Assembly (NCBI GenBank): GCA_963932145.1
Contig: OZ010573.1
Location: 29,761,284-29,825,283 of the forward strand
DNA: 64,000 nucleotides
Source: Acanthosepion lycidas
Lineage: Eukaryota > Mollusca > Cephalopoda > Sepiida > Sepiidae
Direction: 5' to 3'
Shown: in pieces, positions 30,970-41,956 of the stretch
Layout of the letters: the number at the start of each line of letters is the position of its first letter
How positions within the stretch are numbered: the first letter of the stretch is position 1
Notes under the pieces: model-generated
Told to the model about the DNA's origin: nothing
What the model saw: only the letters and a program-made list of their open reading frames with translations
The model's database searches: none
Program-made: the position numbers and the translations under genes

Positions 30970-31560
30970 GATTTTCATTTTGATTACATGAAAAAATGAA
31001 AAAGCAATTCCATTATAGTCATCAAGGTATAAGCCATATGAAATCCCTAGCACGTAGCTACATTTATTGGCCAAACATAGACAAGCAGTTGAAAGAATTG
31101 GTTTGCACATGTACCAACTGGCAGCAAAATCTCTCAGGAAAACTACACTCAGTTCCTGGCTTATTCCAGATTCACCCTGGTCATGTGTTTACCTTGATTT
31201 TGATGGATCTATCAAGGGGCAGTATTATTTTATTCTCATTGATGCTTACAGAAAATGTCCAGAAATTTTTCATATGTAATTGCATCACCTCAGACGAAAC
31301 AATTCTTAAGTTAAAACAAATCTTCAGTCGATTTGGAGTCCCATAGATACTAATTTCTGATAATGGCACTGCCTTCTCTTCAGCTGCATTTTCAACTTTC
31401 TGAGCACAGAATGGTATTCAACCCATTAGGACACCACCCTTTCATCCACAATCAAATGGACAAGTGCAGCATTTTGTAGATACCTTTAAAAGGGCAATCC
31501 TCAAACTTGAAGGGGAGGGAATCACACAAAAAATATTAGAGATATTCTTTGGAAGTTAAA
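30970..31560 (+). pseudogene. Gypsy integrase remnant
   Basis: HYSHQGISHMKSLARSYIYW (about 31,011-31,070) is the H2 half of the zinc-binding domain, and the C2 half is decayed (CTCTNW). VYLDFDGSIKGQYYFILIDA (about 31,190-31,249) holds the first catalytic Asp region, SDNGTAFSS (about 31,357-31,383) the second, and PPFHPQSNGQVQHFVDTFKR (about 31,425-31,485) the Glu region with E changed to Q. Several frameshifts occur. Confidence 0.8.
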
Positions 31561-31976
31561 GAGCTACACCCAGTTCAAATGCACCTAATGGAAATTCACC
31601 AGCAGAAGCACGGCTGAACCATTAAGTTTGCTTATACATAGATGTCGTCCATCCAACTACAAACCTTTCCCTAAAAGGGAACACATCAATGGAAAAACAA
31701 TTTAACCATCATCATGGGACAGTGAAATGCAAATATGTACCAGGACAACCCGTAACTTGCAAAAGATTACCACAATGATAAAGAAAAATAGATCCAAGGA
31801 TACAGTATACATTGTTTTAGAAATGTATGTATGACAGGGATATACAATCCTCAGTCTGTATTCGACATGTAAACCAACTAAAAACACACCAAAGAAATCA
31901 ATTATAAAGTAAGCCATACCAACTGCAATTAAATCCCTGACAAAAGTCAAACAAGAACAAGTCTAAAAAGAGGAAG

Positions 31977-32625
31977 TGTTAGGAGATGCTTATTTAGCTC
32001 CCCCTATTAAGGATGTGTGCAAAAACTGGTTGGAGGCACACACAGGAAAAGAAAGGGGGAATAAAAAGGTAGTGTGAGTCCAATAGGTTCACTAGGCAAA
32101 ACAAATCCACACTTCTCTCATCTCAATCTCCAATATGCCACTCCCTGTCAGAAGCGAAAAGTGAACTACCACTGAATGAGTGCACCATGCTTTTATGCAC
32201 CTGACCCAGCCAGCACTCAGCCAATGAGCGCCCAGAACCAGCCAAATAGAAATGGCTACAAGCAGCCCAACCACTTCCATCAGCACAAAGTGCTGACTGA
32301 TTCACTGTCTGTCTGAAGCTCGCCAATTTGCCATCTCCACACTCCCTTGCAAAATATACACATGACTCTGGCCTTTTTGGGTTGCCAAGTTAAGTCACTA
32401 ATACAGGATGATAACTCAAAATACAATGTAGTTACATCCCTTGTTCGCTGGTTGGATCATGGCACTTCTGAATTCAACATGGTGATAAGCTGATGCACAC
32501 ATGGAACTCATGGTTTAAATACAAACAATCCTTGCTGTTCTCAGACAGTAAATGATTGCATGTTAAAATACACTTGTCTTTTATTTTCTTTGCTATTGTT
32601 CATTCAAACAACCTGGGATATAACA
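31977..32625 (+). repeat. Right LTR of the gypsy element
   Basis: Starts TGTTAGGAGATGC directly after the purine tract and ends CTGGGATATAACA. Includes taaatacaaacaa, a possible core promoter region near 32,515. Confidence 0.7.
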
Positions 32626-32944
32626 GTTATTAAATATTGTTCGTTCAGATTATCATTTGTTTCGATGAGTTAAATTTTCAATGAATGAAGCTTCTGACAT
32701 TGACTTAAAATAAGAGAAATAGTAACAGAGAGATTCCATGAATTAAAGACAAATGGCATGTGTGAAAACAAAAGCTAAAAATGTGATTATAATAGAATAA
32801 AACTTTCAAATAATATCTAAATTAATGTCTCTTAAAAACACCAAAATTTCTAACTTTATGTTTTATGATTCATTTTTTTCAAATCACAATAATTCAAACA
32901 TCTGAAATGGGATTAAATATGAGACAGCATTTTTTTTTGTAATG

Positions 32945-33165
32945 TTTTGGTTTGGTTGTTTAGCAGCATATCAACACTTCTATGGGTTACTTAATGCCGA
33001 AATCTACATATTTTGATTGGTTTGGTTTTGTTTAGTGACATATCAACCTCTATGGGTTACTTAATGCCGAAATCTAAATATTTTGATTGGTTTGGTTTGG
33101 TTGTTTTTGTTTAGTGGCATATCGACACTTCTATGGGTTATTTAATGCCAAAATCTAAATATGAA
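32945..33165 (-). repeat. Three direct copies of the R/LINE-E 3' tail
   Basis: ttggtttggttgtttagc..catatcaacacttctatgggtt..aatgccgaaatc recurs three times with unit lengths of about 70-90 bp. The last copy leads into the full R at 33,088. Confidence 0.7.
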
Positions 33166-33626
33166 AATTCAAACTTTTATAATTAGTTCAAGAGAATGAC
33201 ATTATTTTATTTTATGCATTTTCTTTTACCAAATAATTTGACAAATTCTAAATGAGGAGTGAAAAGTTGTTTTTCCTTGCAAGAAATTAGATTAATTACA
33301 GAAAATTTAAAAAAAAAAATTTTGACAATGTATGTCATATCTTCAATTTTACTATTAAAATGTATTGTTGCAAATTTATTTTCATAAAAATATATTGCTG
33401 GTATTTTTACTATTAAAATGCATTTTTATACTTGTTTTGTCTTTTGATTTTTGTTTGGGGGTCCACTATTTTCCCATAGCTGGGACACTAACAAGTGCAA
33501 CTACCCTGAATCAGAGTGGACCTGGGAACAACAGTAATTAAGAGGTGGTTCCCTGCTCCTCAAAACCTGCAATCTTCCAATCAGAGGCTTTGCTGCCAGA
33601 TATAGTTGATTGTCAAACCCAGGACC
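33088..33626 (-). mobile_element. Repeat R (SINE-like), minus sense
   Basis: 3' tail at about 33,088-33,165, T/A-rich middle, then the cccatagctgggacactaac..gtggttccctgctcctcaaaacctgcaatc and gtcaaacccaggacc start blocks. About 150 bp of AT-rich sequence in the middle differs from other copies. Confidence 0.65.
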
Positions 33627-33839
33627 TTGTCATTAGGCATATTAGTCTTTCATTTATTCCATCATATATCGTGTATTCTTTCTTAGAGTCTCCCAATTTT
33701 TCCCTAGTTAAAATTCCTCTTCTTAGATTCCAAATTCCTTTCCTGGGAGTAAGTACCTTCCATATGAGTAATCTTGGTCTAGGTGATGATTTTGTTTTTA
33801 ATTAGCATCAGGTCTGATACAAAAAATGTTTACAAACAA

Positions 33840-34750
33840 AACAATTACACCTTGATCCTATTTTCACAAGTCATAAGGAACTTGGGATATTATTCTGAAT
33901 TGAAGTCTCCTGAAAGACTCAGCTCAACTTTGAGGATTTATCTTTGAAATTATTTCCCTATTCTACTTGAAGGGATGAACTAAGGCATATCCTGATGCCT
34001 GCAGTTTATACTCATTACATTAATTATCACTTAGCACCATTTTACAAAATTATCATCCATGTCTGCAAATGCCTCTTGTAATGTGACTATTGATTCCAAT
34101 CACTTTCATTTCCATTAGTCTGATACTTGTAAAATCCTCAGTATCTGCTCATGATGCAAACAAGCTTCAATGCAAAAAAAAACTAACTGTTTACCATTTA
34201 TATCAAGTCAACCAAGCATTTCTACTTACCAATGAGAGAAGCAAAGATTGATGATAGAATTCCTTTACAAATAAGATATATCCGACTTACCTGAAATAAA
34301 TGAAAAAAAAATAAATGTATTTAAAAAATACATGAAACAAAGCAATATTTAAAATGCACTTGCAAATTATTTAATAATCATCAGATTGAAATAATTTCAG
34401 TTTTCTGAGATATTTAGATTCATATTTTGATTATCTCTCATATTTCATTTTCTTTTTTTTTAATATTTTTTGTTACTAAAAAAAACGCATTTTGTTTCAT
34501 CTTCCTGCATCAACATCTTCCACATTGATTTACTGTTAAAATCAAAGGTTTTTTTTTTCTTTTTCATTTCAATCTTATGTTTTTATTATTTTCTGATTTT
34601 TACACTTATATTCTGTTTTGTGATCAAGATTTTGATCATTGCTTTGAGGCAACTGTAGCATAAATTTATTCTGTTATTAAAAAATAAAGTTTTTTTAACC
34701 AAAATATTGCAGAAACATATTCTTCAGTTAAAAAAAAAAATTTAAATGCT
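33840..34750. other. Sequence without recognised repeats; contains a candidate exon
   Basis: No dispersed repeat was recognised in this interval. See 34,230-34,290. Confidence 0.4.
34230..34290 (-). CDS. Candidate 61-nt host exon
   Basis: On the minus strand, a pyrimidine-rich tract ending catttatttcag (acceptor) is followed by 61 bases open in one frame (VSRIYLICKGILSSIFASLI, then a split codon) and a donor GTAAGTAG. The peptide is hydrophobic, as in a membrane segment. The acceptor is followed by GTAAGT, itself a strong donor-like string, so this could be a chance or alternative splice-site pair. I do not recognise the peptide. No other coding exon is visible nearby. Confidence 0.25.
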
Positions 34751-34785
34751 AAAAGATTTTTTTCTTTGTAAATTTTGTTTAAAAC

Positions 34786-36420
34786 TGGTATCATCCCATG
34801 CAAGGCAGTAAAGTCAATAAAACACGAAGGGTTACAGGATATGGGAGAATTAGGAACAGAAACATTAATAATGAGTGGAAAGAGAAAAGAGTAATCAGGA
34901 ATACAGTAAATAGCAATTGACATTGCATTTAAATTTTTGCAGATTGAAGTTGGCTGGAAAACAGAGCTGAAAGGGAGTTCCACAATCTAGAAGTGTGAGA
35001 AAAGAAACCGTTAGCATAGAACTTTTGGTTGCATCTAGCCAGCTCAACTGCCAATTGAGATCTCGACTGCACTTAAATTCATGACATCTAGGTACCATAG
35101 TGAAGAGCTCATCTAAACAATTACCATGAAAATATTTAGAGAAAAGGCACAGAGAGGCAACCTCATGGTGGTGTAAAAATGACTGAAGCCAAGCTGCTAG
35201 ATCAGGACCAATAATATTACTGATTCTTCTTTGGATCTCATCAAGAAGCTCTAGGTAAATAGCAGGATCACTGGACCATATGTGGCAACGATATTCTAAG
35301 CATGGACAAATGGTAGACAGATTCTGGAGAAAATGCATTCAATATAGACTTTCCACTTCATGTTAGTTGAGAACATTAGCCTGAGTAGGCACAATGAGTC
35401 ACTTTCCTGGAGATTAACATATGCCATACTGATGGAGGGCAGAGAGGAGTCTCTCAGATGATTAATGGAGAGAAGTTTAGTTTTGGAGGTATTAATATTA
35501 ACTAGCCATCAAGAGGTATTAATATCAACTAGCCATTAACTAGCTCCAGTTAATGGTCTGAAGTTCATTTTGGACATTGGCTGCCATTTTGACCTTGTCC
35601 GACTGATCAGTCATGTTATTGAGGCAGAAGTATATAGTTGTGTCATCAGTGTAGATGCCAAGTTAAGAGCTGATGTCATTGGGTAGGTCATTAATTAAAA
35701 ACAGTAGAACCAATGATGGAGCCTTGGGGGACATCTGCATTAGTACAAAAGAATGTAGATGAGTTTTGCAATTTGATAGGAAAGATGGGATCAGTTCAAA
35801 AATGTATCTGGAGACACTGTAACTTTTCAGCTTGTGGAGAAGACCTATATTACAAACCCTGTCAAAGGCTTTCAAGTTGTCCAAAGCTACAGCCCTGTTT
35901 TTATCCAGAGCATGATAGACTCTTTCCGCAATTATCATCAGTATATCAGTAGTTGACCTTGAGAAATGGAAGCCATATTGTTTGCCTGAGAAAAGATCCT
36001 GTGAGGAGAGATGCTGAACCAATTCAGTATTGATTACTGCTTCTAGGAGTTTCCCAAAAAGAGGTAGAAGGTTAATAGGTCAGTTGTTGGAAGTGTCAGA
36101 TGGTTCACCAGAGTTCTTAAAAACTGGAATTACACAGATACAATTGGGACCTCATGCTTTGTGGGGATCTAGGTTAGAGATGATAGCAGAAAATATGGAA
36201 GGTGTTATATGCATATCATTCAACAGATATTCAGTTCTAAGTGGGAAGTTAAGCAGGGATCCTTCTGATGAGTCAAGGGTAGAGTTTTAGAAGGATTTAT
36301 AGCATTAACAGCAGAGGATGATAACATGTCAATTGAAGAGAGGTGGAATAGAGATGTTGTGCTTATTTAATACCCTATTACAGAGCTGCCAGTAATGATT
36401 TAAGAGATAAACTATACCTA
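34786..36420 (-). mobile_element. LINE-A, longest copy (5'-truncated)
   Basis: Reading the minus strand from 36,420: NSTLDSSEG (about 36,260-36,286), ISNLDPHKAWGPN, VIPVFKNSGEPSDTSN, LVQHLSSQDLFSGKQYGFHF, AVALDNLKAFDRV (RT motif A, about 35,855-35,893), FLINDLPN, GIYTDDTTIYF (catalytic block, YTDD, about 35,630-35,662), then FYANGFFSHTSRLWN and the 3' UTR ending near 34,786. An internal gap joins GPN to VIPVF. Stops follow the RT domain. The RT style fits the CR1/Jockey group. Confidence 0.85.
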
Positions 36421-38660
36421 AATGTTATATCTTTGATAAATTTTACATCAGAAGCAATTATGGTAAGCAATATTTGGCAGTCAGTACTAAAATGGATTTA
36501 ATTATTTTTTTTAAATACAGTACAACAGAAACCACTATCTTTCCAAAGATGTTACGGTAATTTGCAGATAATAAAGAAAAAGAAATCTATGGGAAGCAAC
36601 AATCATTTACATTCTGAGGTAACATAGAATTTATGAAGAAAGAAAAGCATTTTATTTTGGCCAATGATGAGAAAAGTTTGTATGGAGTTGCACATCAACT
36701 GGATAAAAAATGAAAAAAACAAAAATGAGAAAAAACAAAGATCAGAAAAAAGATGAGAGAAAAAAAACAAGAAAAAAATCGAGAAAAAATAATAATAGTT
36801 TTTATGCTTATTTTGGTTTTAATTCCAATCAAAATCTACAGAAATGATATTTGAATACTTTTAAATTATAAAAAAAAACAAAAATATTTCTGTTGCTTCA
36901 AATCTCATTTGTAAAGAGATTGTTCAATCTTCATTGCCATATCAAAAGATTAAATATTACCAATTTGTAATAAATCCATGAAAAGAAATTTATTTTCAAT
37001 AGAGTCAAATAGGGAATAAGGGTGAAGTTCATATAACATCCAATAAAGCTTTTCTGAAAATTTCTTGCTGAAATGTGGTGGGAGCTTATCTGCCATCAAG
37101 TAGGGTACATTTATCTTAAAAATCTGTGTGAACATTATATGTCTAGTGTCATTACTTGTATCTGTATGTACACAACATTTATTAAATTTTATATAAAACT
37201 ACATTCAGGGTTTATGTTATTTATATAAAACTACCTTCAGAGTATAAGTTATGTTATGAAATGTAAAGATATACTATGTTTATACTTGGGTTCTATGCCC
37301 AAGCTGTTCAATTTTACAGATACTATATTATAAAAATTTTATTTTTACTACTTTAAAAATGTTAGTCTTGAATAAATGTTTAATCAACTATGTTGTTTTT
37401 TTTTGTTTTTTTTAATACACATTCTTTTGAGGGAAGTGTATTTTTATGAAGGCTAGACAGTTTGTCTAAAAAATTGTTACATTTGTATATCTTCTTCTGC
37501 TTAATGGTTAAAACTGCTAAAATTGTGAAAAACCCATTTCACGTTTATAGAGAATTATTTTTTTGTATATGCTGAGATGTGGTCTCAAGCTCTAGTAAGA
37601 CCTTGAATTTTCATTGTGAGCCTATTTTTCTGAATAAATAGAACTCTAGTTAGTAGAAGAGGAAGAAAACTTTTTGACAGTAAGAGGACAAGGCAAATTA
37701 ACATCAAGGAGGAGAAGGCATTTTGACATCAAGAAGGCACAAAGGTTACAAGCCAGCTGTATAGAGACTAAAGAATTTTGAAATTCAAGTGAAAATTCTC
37801 TGGTGGTTGGACAACAAAGAACAAAAAGAATTCAAAGAAATTTTCTAAGGCACAAACAGTATGAATTTAAAAGTGATTTTTCTAAAATTACTCTATGTCC
37901 CAGAGATGAATGTGGGGCAAGTAGTTGTTTTTGTTTTTCCTGAAACATGATTGCTCCTTTGTTTTTCTGCCTTCTTGAATTGTTTTCTCTTGTCATTATC
38001 AAAATCTTCATGTCTTTTTCTAAACTGAGATCATAATTTATTTTATTTTTCAATGGTAACCCTTTTTCAAAACATCACAAATTTGTTATCATGCCTTCAT
38101 AGTAGCTTTTTTTGCCTTTACTCGTGTAATAAAAATTTTCCTTTAAAATTTTCCGCAGTGGTTGAGTCTTATTTTGCTATTTACGCCTATTTTGACTCCA
38201 AGGAAAAAAGAATCATGTGTTCTCTTTTCCCTTTCTATTCCTACTAAATAGGTTTTGTGTTTGGCACAAGAATTTAGATTTAGTAGGGAATTAAAATTTT
38301 TATATTATATACAAATTAAAAAGCCTGTATTCCAAAATCTGAAAACTGAAACACTTCCAGTCTCAAGAATTTCAGATAAAGGATTTCTAACTTGTATTAA
38401 ATCTCTCTTTCTTTACTTTATTTTTATTCTTCTCTTTTCATGAATCTAATGAATGCTAATTTGAAGCAATATGAAACTCATTTGATCTTTCTGTTCATTA
38501 GGGTCACCATTTTACTGCCTTGGGTAAAGGTTTCATTTCCTGATGTTGAGTCAGAATTTACTAATATATCTTGTCATTATCTCTGCTTACAGAAGACTGC
38601 ACACTTTTATATATTTAAAATGTCTTCCTTTTTCACATTTCTCAGTCCCTATAGGCCCTT
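36420..38660. other. Unassigned AT-rich stretch
   Basis: No element recognised. The short ORFs here are of low complexity. An A-rich tract near 36,710-36,790 has a loose aaaaaacaagaaaa pattern. Confidence 0.35.
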
Positions 38661-39434
38661 TACTTGAGTCTTAGGGACATTCAATCAATGAGTTGGCCCT
38701 GGGCATCACCAAACCTCTGCACATAACTGGTCCAAGGTTCCTGGTGTAATCCTCTGATCACCACTGCTAAATCAGTCCATGGCTGCTGAATTGCTCTCCT
38801 GATCACATGGCAGGTGTCCAAAGTTGACATTGGCTGAATATGAGTAAAAAGACAATGTTGCATCAGTCATCCAAGTTAGAAAGGCCTAATTGCTGAGAAA
38901 ATCAGCATTTAACATTCTCTCTTAGTTGGGCTCATACACTGAAAGTGGGAAATATACAACTATTTCAAGCTGTAACAAATTTTACTAAGCTGAGTCTGGC
39001 ACAAGGTCACAATAACAGAGCACCCATTAACTCATATTTGCAAATTGGTTTGTTAACTATGCCTAAGTATATGCATTTTATAATCTTAGTTAGTCACAAG
39101 GCAAGAATAATGAAGCATCCCTGAGAAACTCACATTAGGTACATGACTGAGTGGACAATGAAAGCAGATTTTGAATCTCAGCATGGTTGACTAATCAAGA
39201 ATATCCCTTATCAATAATATTGTCCTGACAAGATGATTTCAATGTGTGGCATAATATCTGAAAATCACAGCATGGAAATTGACTCAAGTCTTATGAGTGA
39301 AATTGAAAAGATAAAACTCACTGGTTGTTTTAGCACCAGTTCCAAAATCACCATGACCGAAGGTTTCAGCATACTAATCTTTTTCAACTTCTGATCAAAC
39401 AGATTATATGTTCTATTCCCCAGTTGCTGGATAA
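38660..39434. other. Unassigned sequence, target of the LINE-E insertion
   Basis: GC content is somewhat higher than around it. Parts resemble 40,213-40,500 (tatgcctaagtatatg versus tatgcctaagcatgta), which suggests an old diverged repeat. No coding remnant is recognised. Confidence 0.35.
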
Positions 39435-40212
39435 GCCACACACTGGTTGGTTGTTGGATTTAATGGCATGTCAACTCCTATTTGGGTCATTTTATGCCAA
39501 AGCCTTATTTATTTATGTATTTAAGATGGTTATATTGTATAAAAGGTTGGGAGGCTGTTGGGTTTCCTAATCTACTGTATTTTTTTTTTGGATTGCTTTT
39601 TCTTGTGATTGTTTCTGATTGTATATTTTCATATATGCATATATATGTCTATACACACATATACACATACATATACACTATTTGAAAGGGTTATATTTTA
39701 TTGAGGATCTTTATTTCTTTGAGAAAGTTGTATATTTTATCTGTGTCTGTATTTTTGAAAATTTCTTTTAAACCTTTTCCATTGAGATATTTTTGTCTTA
39801 TTTTAATTATGATTTTGCATTCCAATAGGATATGTTTTATTGTGATTAGGCTTCCACATCTGCATTTTGGTGGATTTGTCTTTTTTAGTATATAAGAATG
39901 GGATAAGTATGTGTGTCCTATATGTATTCTGGTTATAATGACTTGTTTTTTCCAAGTATTTCCAAGATTATTCAGGTATATAAATAGAAAGAATTGTGAT
40001 GGTTTTATCTAGTGTCACTTGTGTTGCTATTGCCTGTAATTTAGTTTTAATGTGTACTTTACTCTGCGGTATGTCATTTCTAATCAATATTGACACTCCT
40101 CCATTAGATCTATGTCCTGTATTGTGGTTATAGTGGTATTGTTTATAATTTTTAATTTAGCATTTTCTTGTAAATAAGTTTCCTGTAAGCAGATGATGGC
40201 GCCACACACTGG
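39435..40212 (-). mobile_element. LINE-E (I/Jockey-like) deletion copy with perfect target duplication
   Basis: GCCACACACTGG is duplicated exactly at 39,435-39,446 and 40,201-40,212, enclosing 754 bp. The minus strand starts AIICLQETYL and GGVSILIRNDIPQSKVHIKT (AP endonuclease fragment, about 40,020-40,190). It jumps to VIITRIHIGHTYLSHSYIL and PPKCRCGSLITIKHILLEC, the region after RNase H. So the RT is deleted. The 3' end (39,447-39,500) reads ggcataaaatgacccaa..gagttgacatgccatt, similar to the end of repeat R. Confidence 0.8.
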
Positions 40213-40880
40213 CTTTTGTGGGTAACAGAAAAGCATAAATATGCCTAAGCATGTATCTGCAACAGGGATTAGTTAGCTATCCTAATAGACTCCATAGTCA
40301 CCTGAGAATAATGGATGCCTCCTACACACTAGCTTGTTAGGTAATCTCACTAACCTATATCCAGTGGATGGTAAGACTTCCTTGTTGAATAGTGATGCAA
40401 TCAGAAATTAAACTGGTCATTCTGACCTTACCAATACAAAGTGCTCTCAGCTCCAGCCAGTAAAAGTGCTACTGGTCACCTAAGCTTGAGGTTAGCATGA
40501 CCTCGTATTTAAGAGAATGCCACATCAGGCGTTAACCCTCTCTGCTCACCCCACAACACACGTGCATGATTTTCAAACACTCAATAACTGTTCTAACCCT
40601 GCCCACTTCTGACAGCTCGTTTTTTAATAATGTTATTGTTAAACAGAACAAGAGGAACTGACAAAAAAAACAAAACAAAAATACGCTGAAACCAACATGA
40701 TGACATTCACTGTCAGTATAAACCAACTTTTGATAAAGAGTTAGCCCTTCAATAGCCACATTTATGTGACACTGCAATGACATCCACAAGTAGTAATTAT
40801 TTGTTCACACTTCATTCGCTCCCCACTTCTATGTTCTGCCATTTTTTCTGCATTTATTCTTCTGTTTCAGTATCTTTCTT
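40213..40880. other. Unassigned stretch
   Basis: Continues the pre-insertion sequence from 39,434. No coding remnant is seen. Confidence 0.35.
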
Positions 40881-41265
40881 TCTATCAACTCAGCTTGCTG
40901 TTCTTTTTTTTTTTAACCCATCAGCTAAGTGTCCTTCTATTCCCACAGCTTGCTGTCCTTCTCTATATCGCCTCACCTCGCTGTCCTTCTCTCTATTAAC
41001 TCAGCTCGCTGTCCTCCTCTCTATCGCCTCAACTCGCTGTCCTTCTCTCTATTAACTCAGCTCGCTGTCCTCCTATCACCTCAGCTCGCTGTCCTCCTCT
41101 CTATCGCCTCAGCTCACTGTCCTTCTCTCTATTAACTCAGCTCGCTGTCCTTCTTTCTATTAACTCAGCTCAGTGTCCTTATTTGTATCCCCTCAAGCTC
41201 GGTGTCCTTTCTATTGCCTCAGCTCACTGTCCTTTCTACTGCCTCACCTTGCTGCCTGTGAACCT
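40880..41265. repeat. Minisatellite, about 27-28-bp unit
   Basis: Roughly 14 tandem copies of ctcagctcgctgtccttctc, with tctattaa or tatcgc linkers. Units degrade at both ends. The repeated peptide in the two overlapping plus-strand ORFs is a by-product of the array. Confidence 0.9.
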
Positions 41266-41620
41266 GTCTTTCTATCTCATCATACATCTCTCAGTCCATC
41301 TTATCTTTTAATCAATCCAATTTATTGACTTTTTCTATATGTTCAACAGCTTTCTTTTTTCCTTGCCTTTCTCATAGTTTTATTTATTTTTTGACCTGAG
41401 AATCAGAAAGTGTTTCAAAGTGTCCATTCTTTTGTGCAGGTTTTGTTAATTTCTCCCTTAATTCTAGATTTATTTGTACTTTCTTCTGTCTCTCCTGTGA
41501 TCCATCATTTTCTATTTCTAACCTTGCCTCCTTTATCTTATCAACATTCAAACAAGTGTGTATCATGAACATGTAGTCATTCTCATGAATTATGTATGGT
41601 GTTGTTTGAACGGATAAATT

Positions 41621-41915
41621 GGCTTACGGCCATATCACATTGAAACATTGGTTCTCATACAATCACTGAAGTTAAGCAACATCGAGCCTGGTCAGTATCT
41701 AAATAGAGGACCACTTGGGACTACAAGGTGCTTTAAGCTTGAATGTGCAGGTAGTGTAATGGCTAACGGCTCAGAATTGGAAATCATGCAGCCAAATTCC
41801 AATTCCAGTCAGGTTCATTATATTCACTTACATGCAAATACTCTTGGGAAAGGTATGAATCAACCTCTTCTCCCTCCAGCTATGTGTTAATTAGTAGGAC
41901 TTGTAGCAGTAAAAT
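41621..41915 (+). mobile_element. Dimeric SINE: 5S rRNA-derived head plus tRNA-like unit
   Basis: Positions 41,622-41,740 closely follow a 5S rRNA: gcttacggccatatcacatt start, the internal promoter A-box region gaagttaagcaac, gcctggtcagta and an end ctttaagctt. A tRNA-like unit follows at once (41,748-41,820; A-box-like taatggctaacgg, B-box-like aaattccaattcc). Then comes the gggaaaggtatgaatcaacc body and an agctatgtgttaattag tail. Substitutions make a functional 5S gene unlikely. A second copy in the opposite orientation is at 61,010-61,280. Confidence 0.85.
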
Positions 41916-41956
41916 CATTATCTCCAAAAATTTCTTACTCTCTAAAAATATCTCTA

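Larger units (their letters stand above)
27590..32625 (+). mobile_element. Gypsy LTR retrotransposon, heavily disrupted
   Basis: The order is left LTR end (to 27,826), a primer-binding-like TGGCACCA (27,833-27,840), gag with zinc knuckles, protease, RT, RNase H, integrase, a purine tract (aaaaagaggaag, about 31,965-31,976) and the right LTR (31,977-32,625). The gene order (IN after RT) is Ty3/gypsy. All domains carry stops or frameshifts. A 276-bp insertion splits the RT and a mariner MITE lies at 30,728-30,802. The right LTR ends ctgggatataaca, as does the left, but only about the last 65 bases of the left end match. Confidence 0.85.

Noticed and set aside
35713..36290. Plus-strand ORFs of 79 and 86 residues
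   Set aside because: Antisense of the LINE-A reverse transcriptase on the minus strand.
40777..41135. Proteins with Ser/Leu repeats
   Set aside because: The reading frames are by-products of the minisatellite.
40880..41265. A CRISPR array
   Set aside because: Units are contiguous and degenerate, without unique spacers, in animal DNA.
41621..41740. A functional 5S rRNA gene
   Set aside because: Substitutions in promoter and stem positions, no terminator T-run directly after the 5S part, and direct fusion to a tRNA-like SINE unit.
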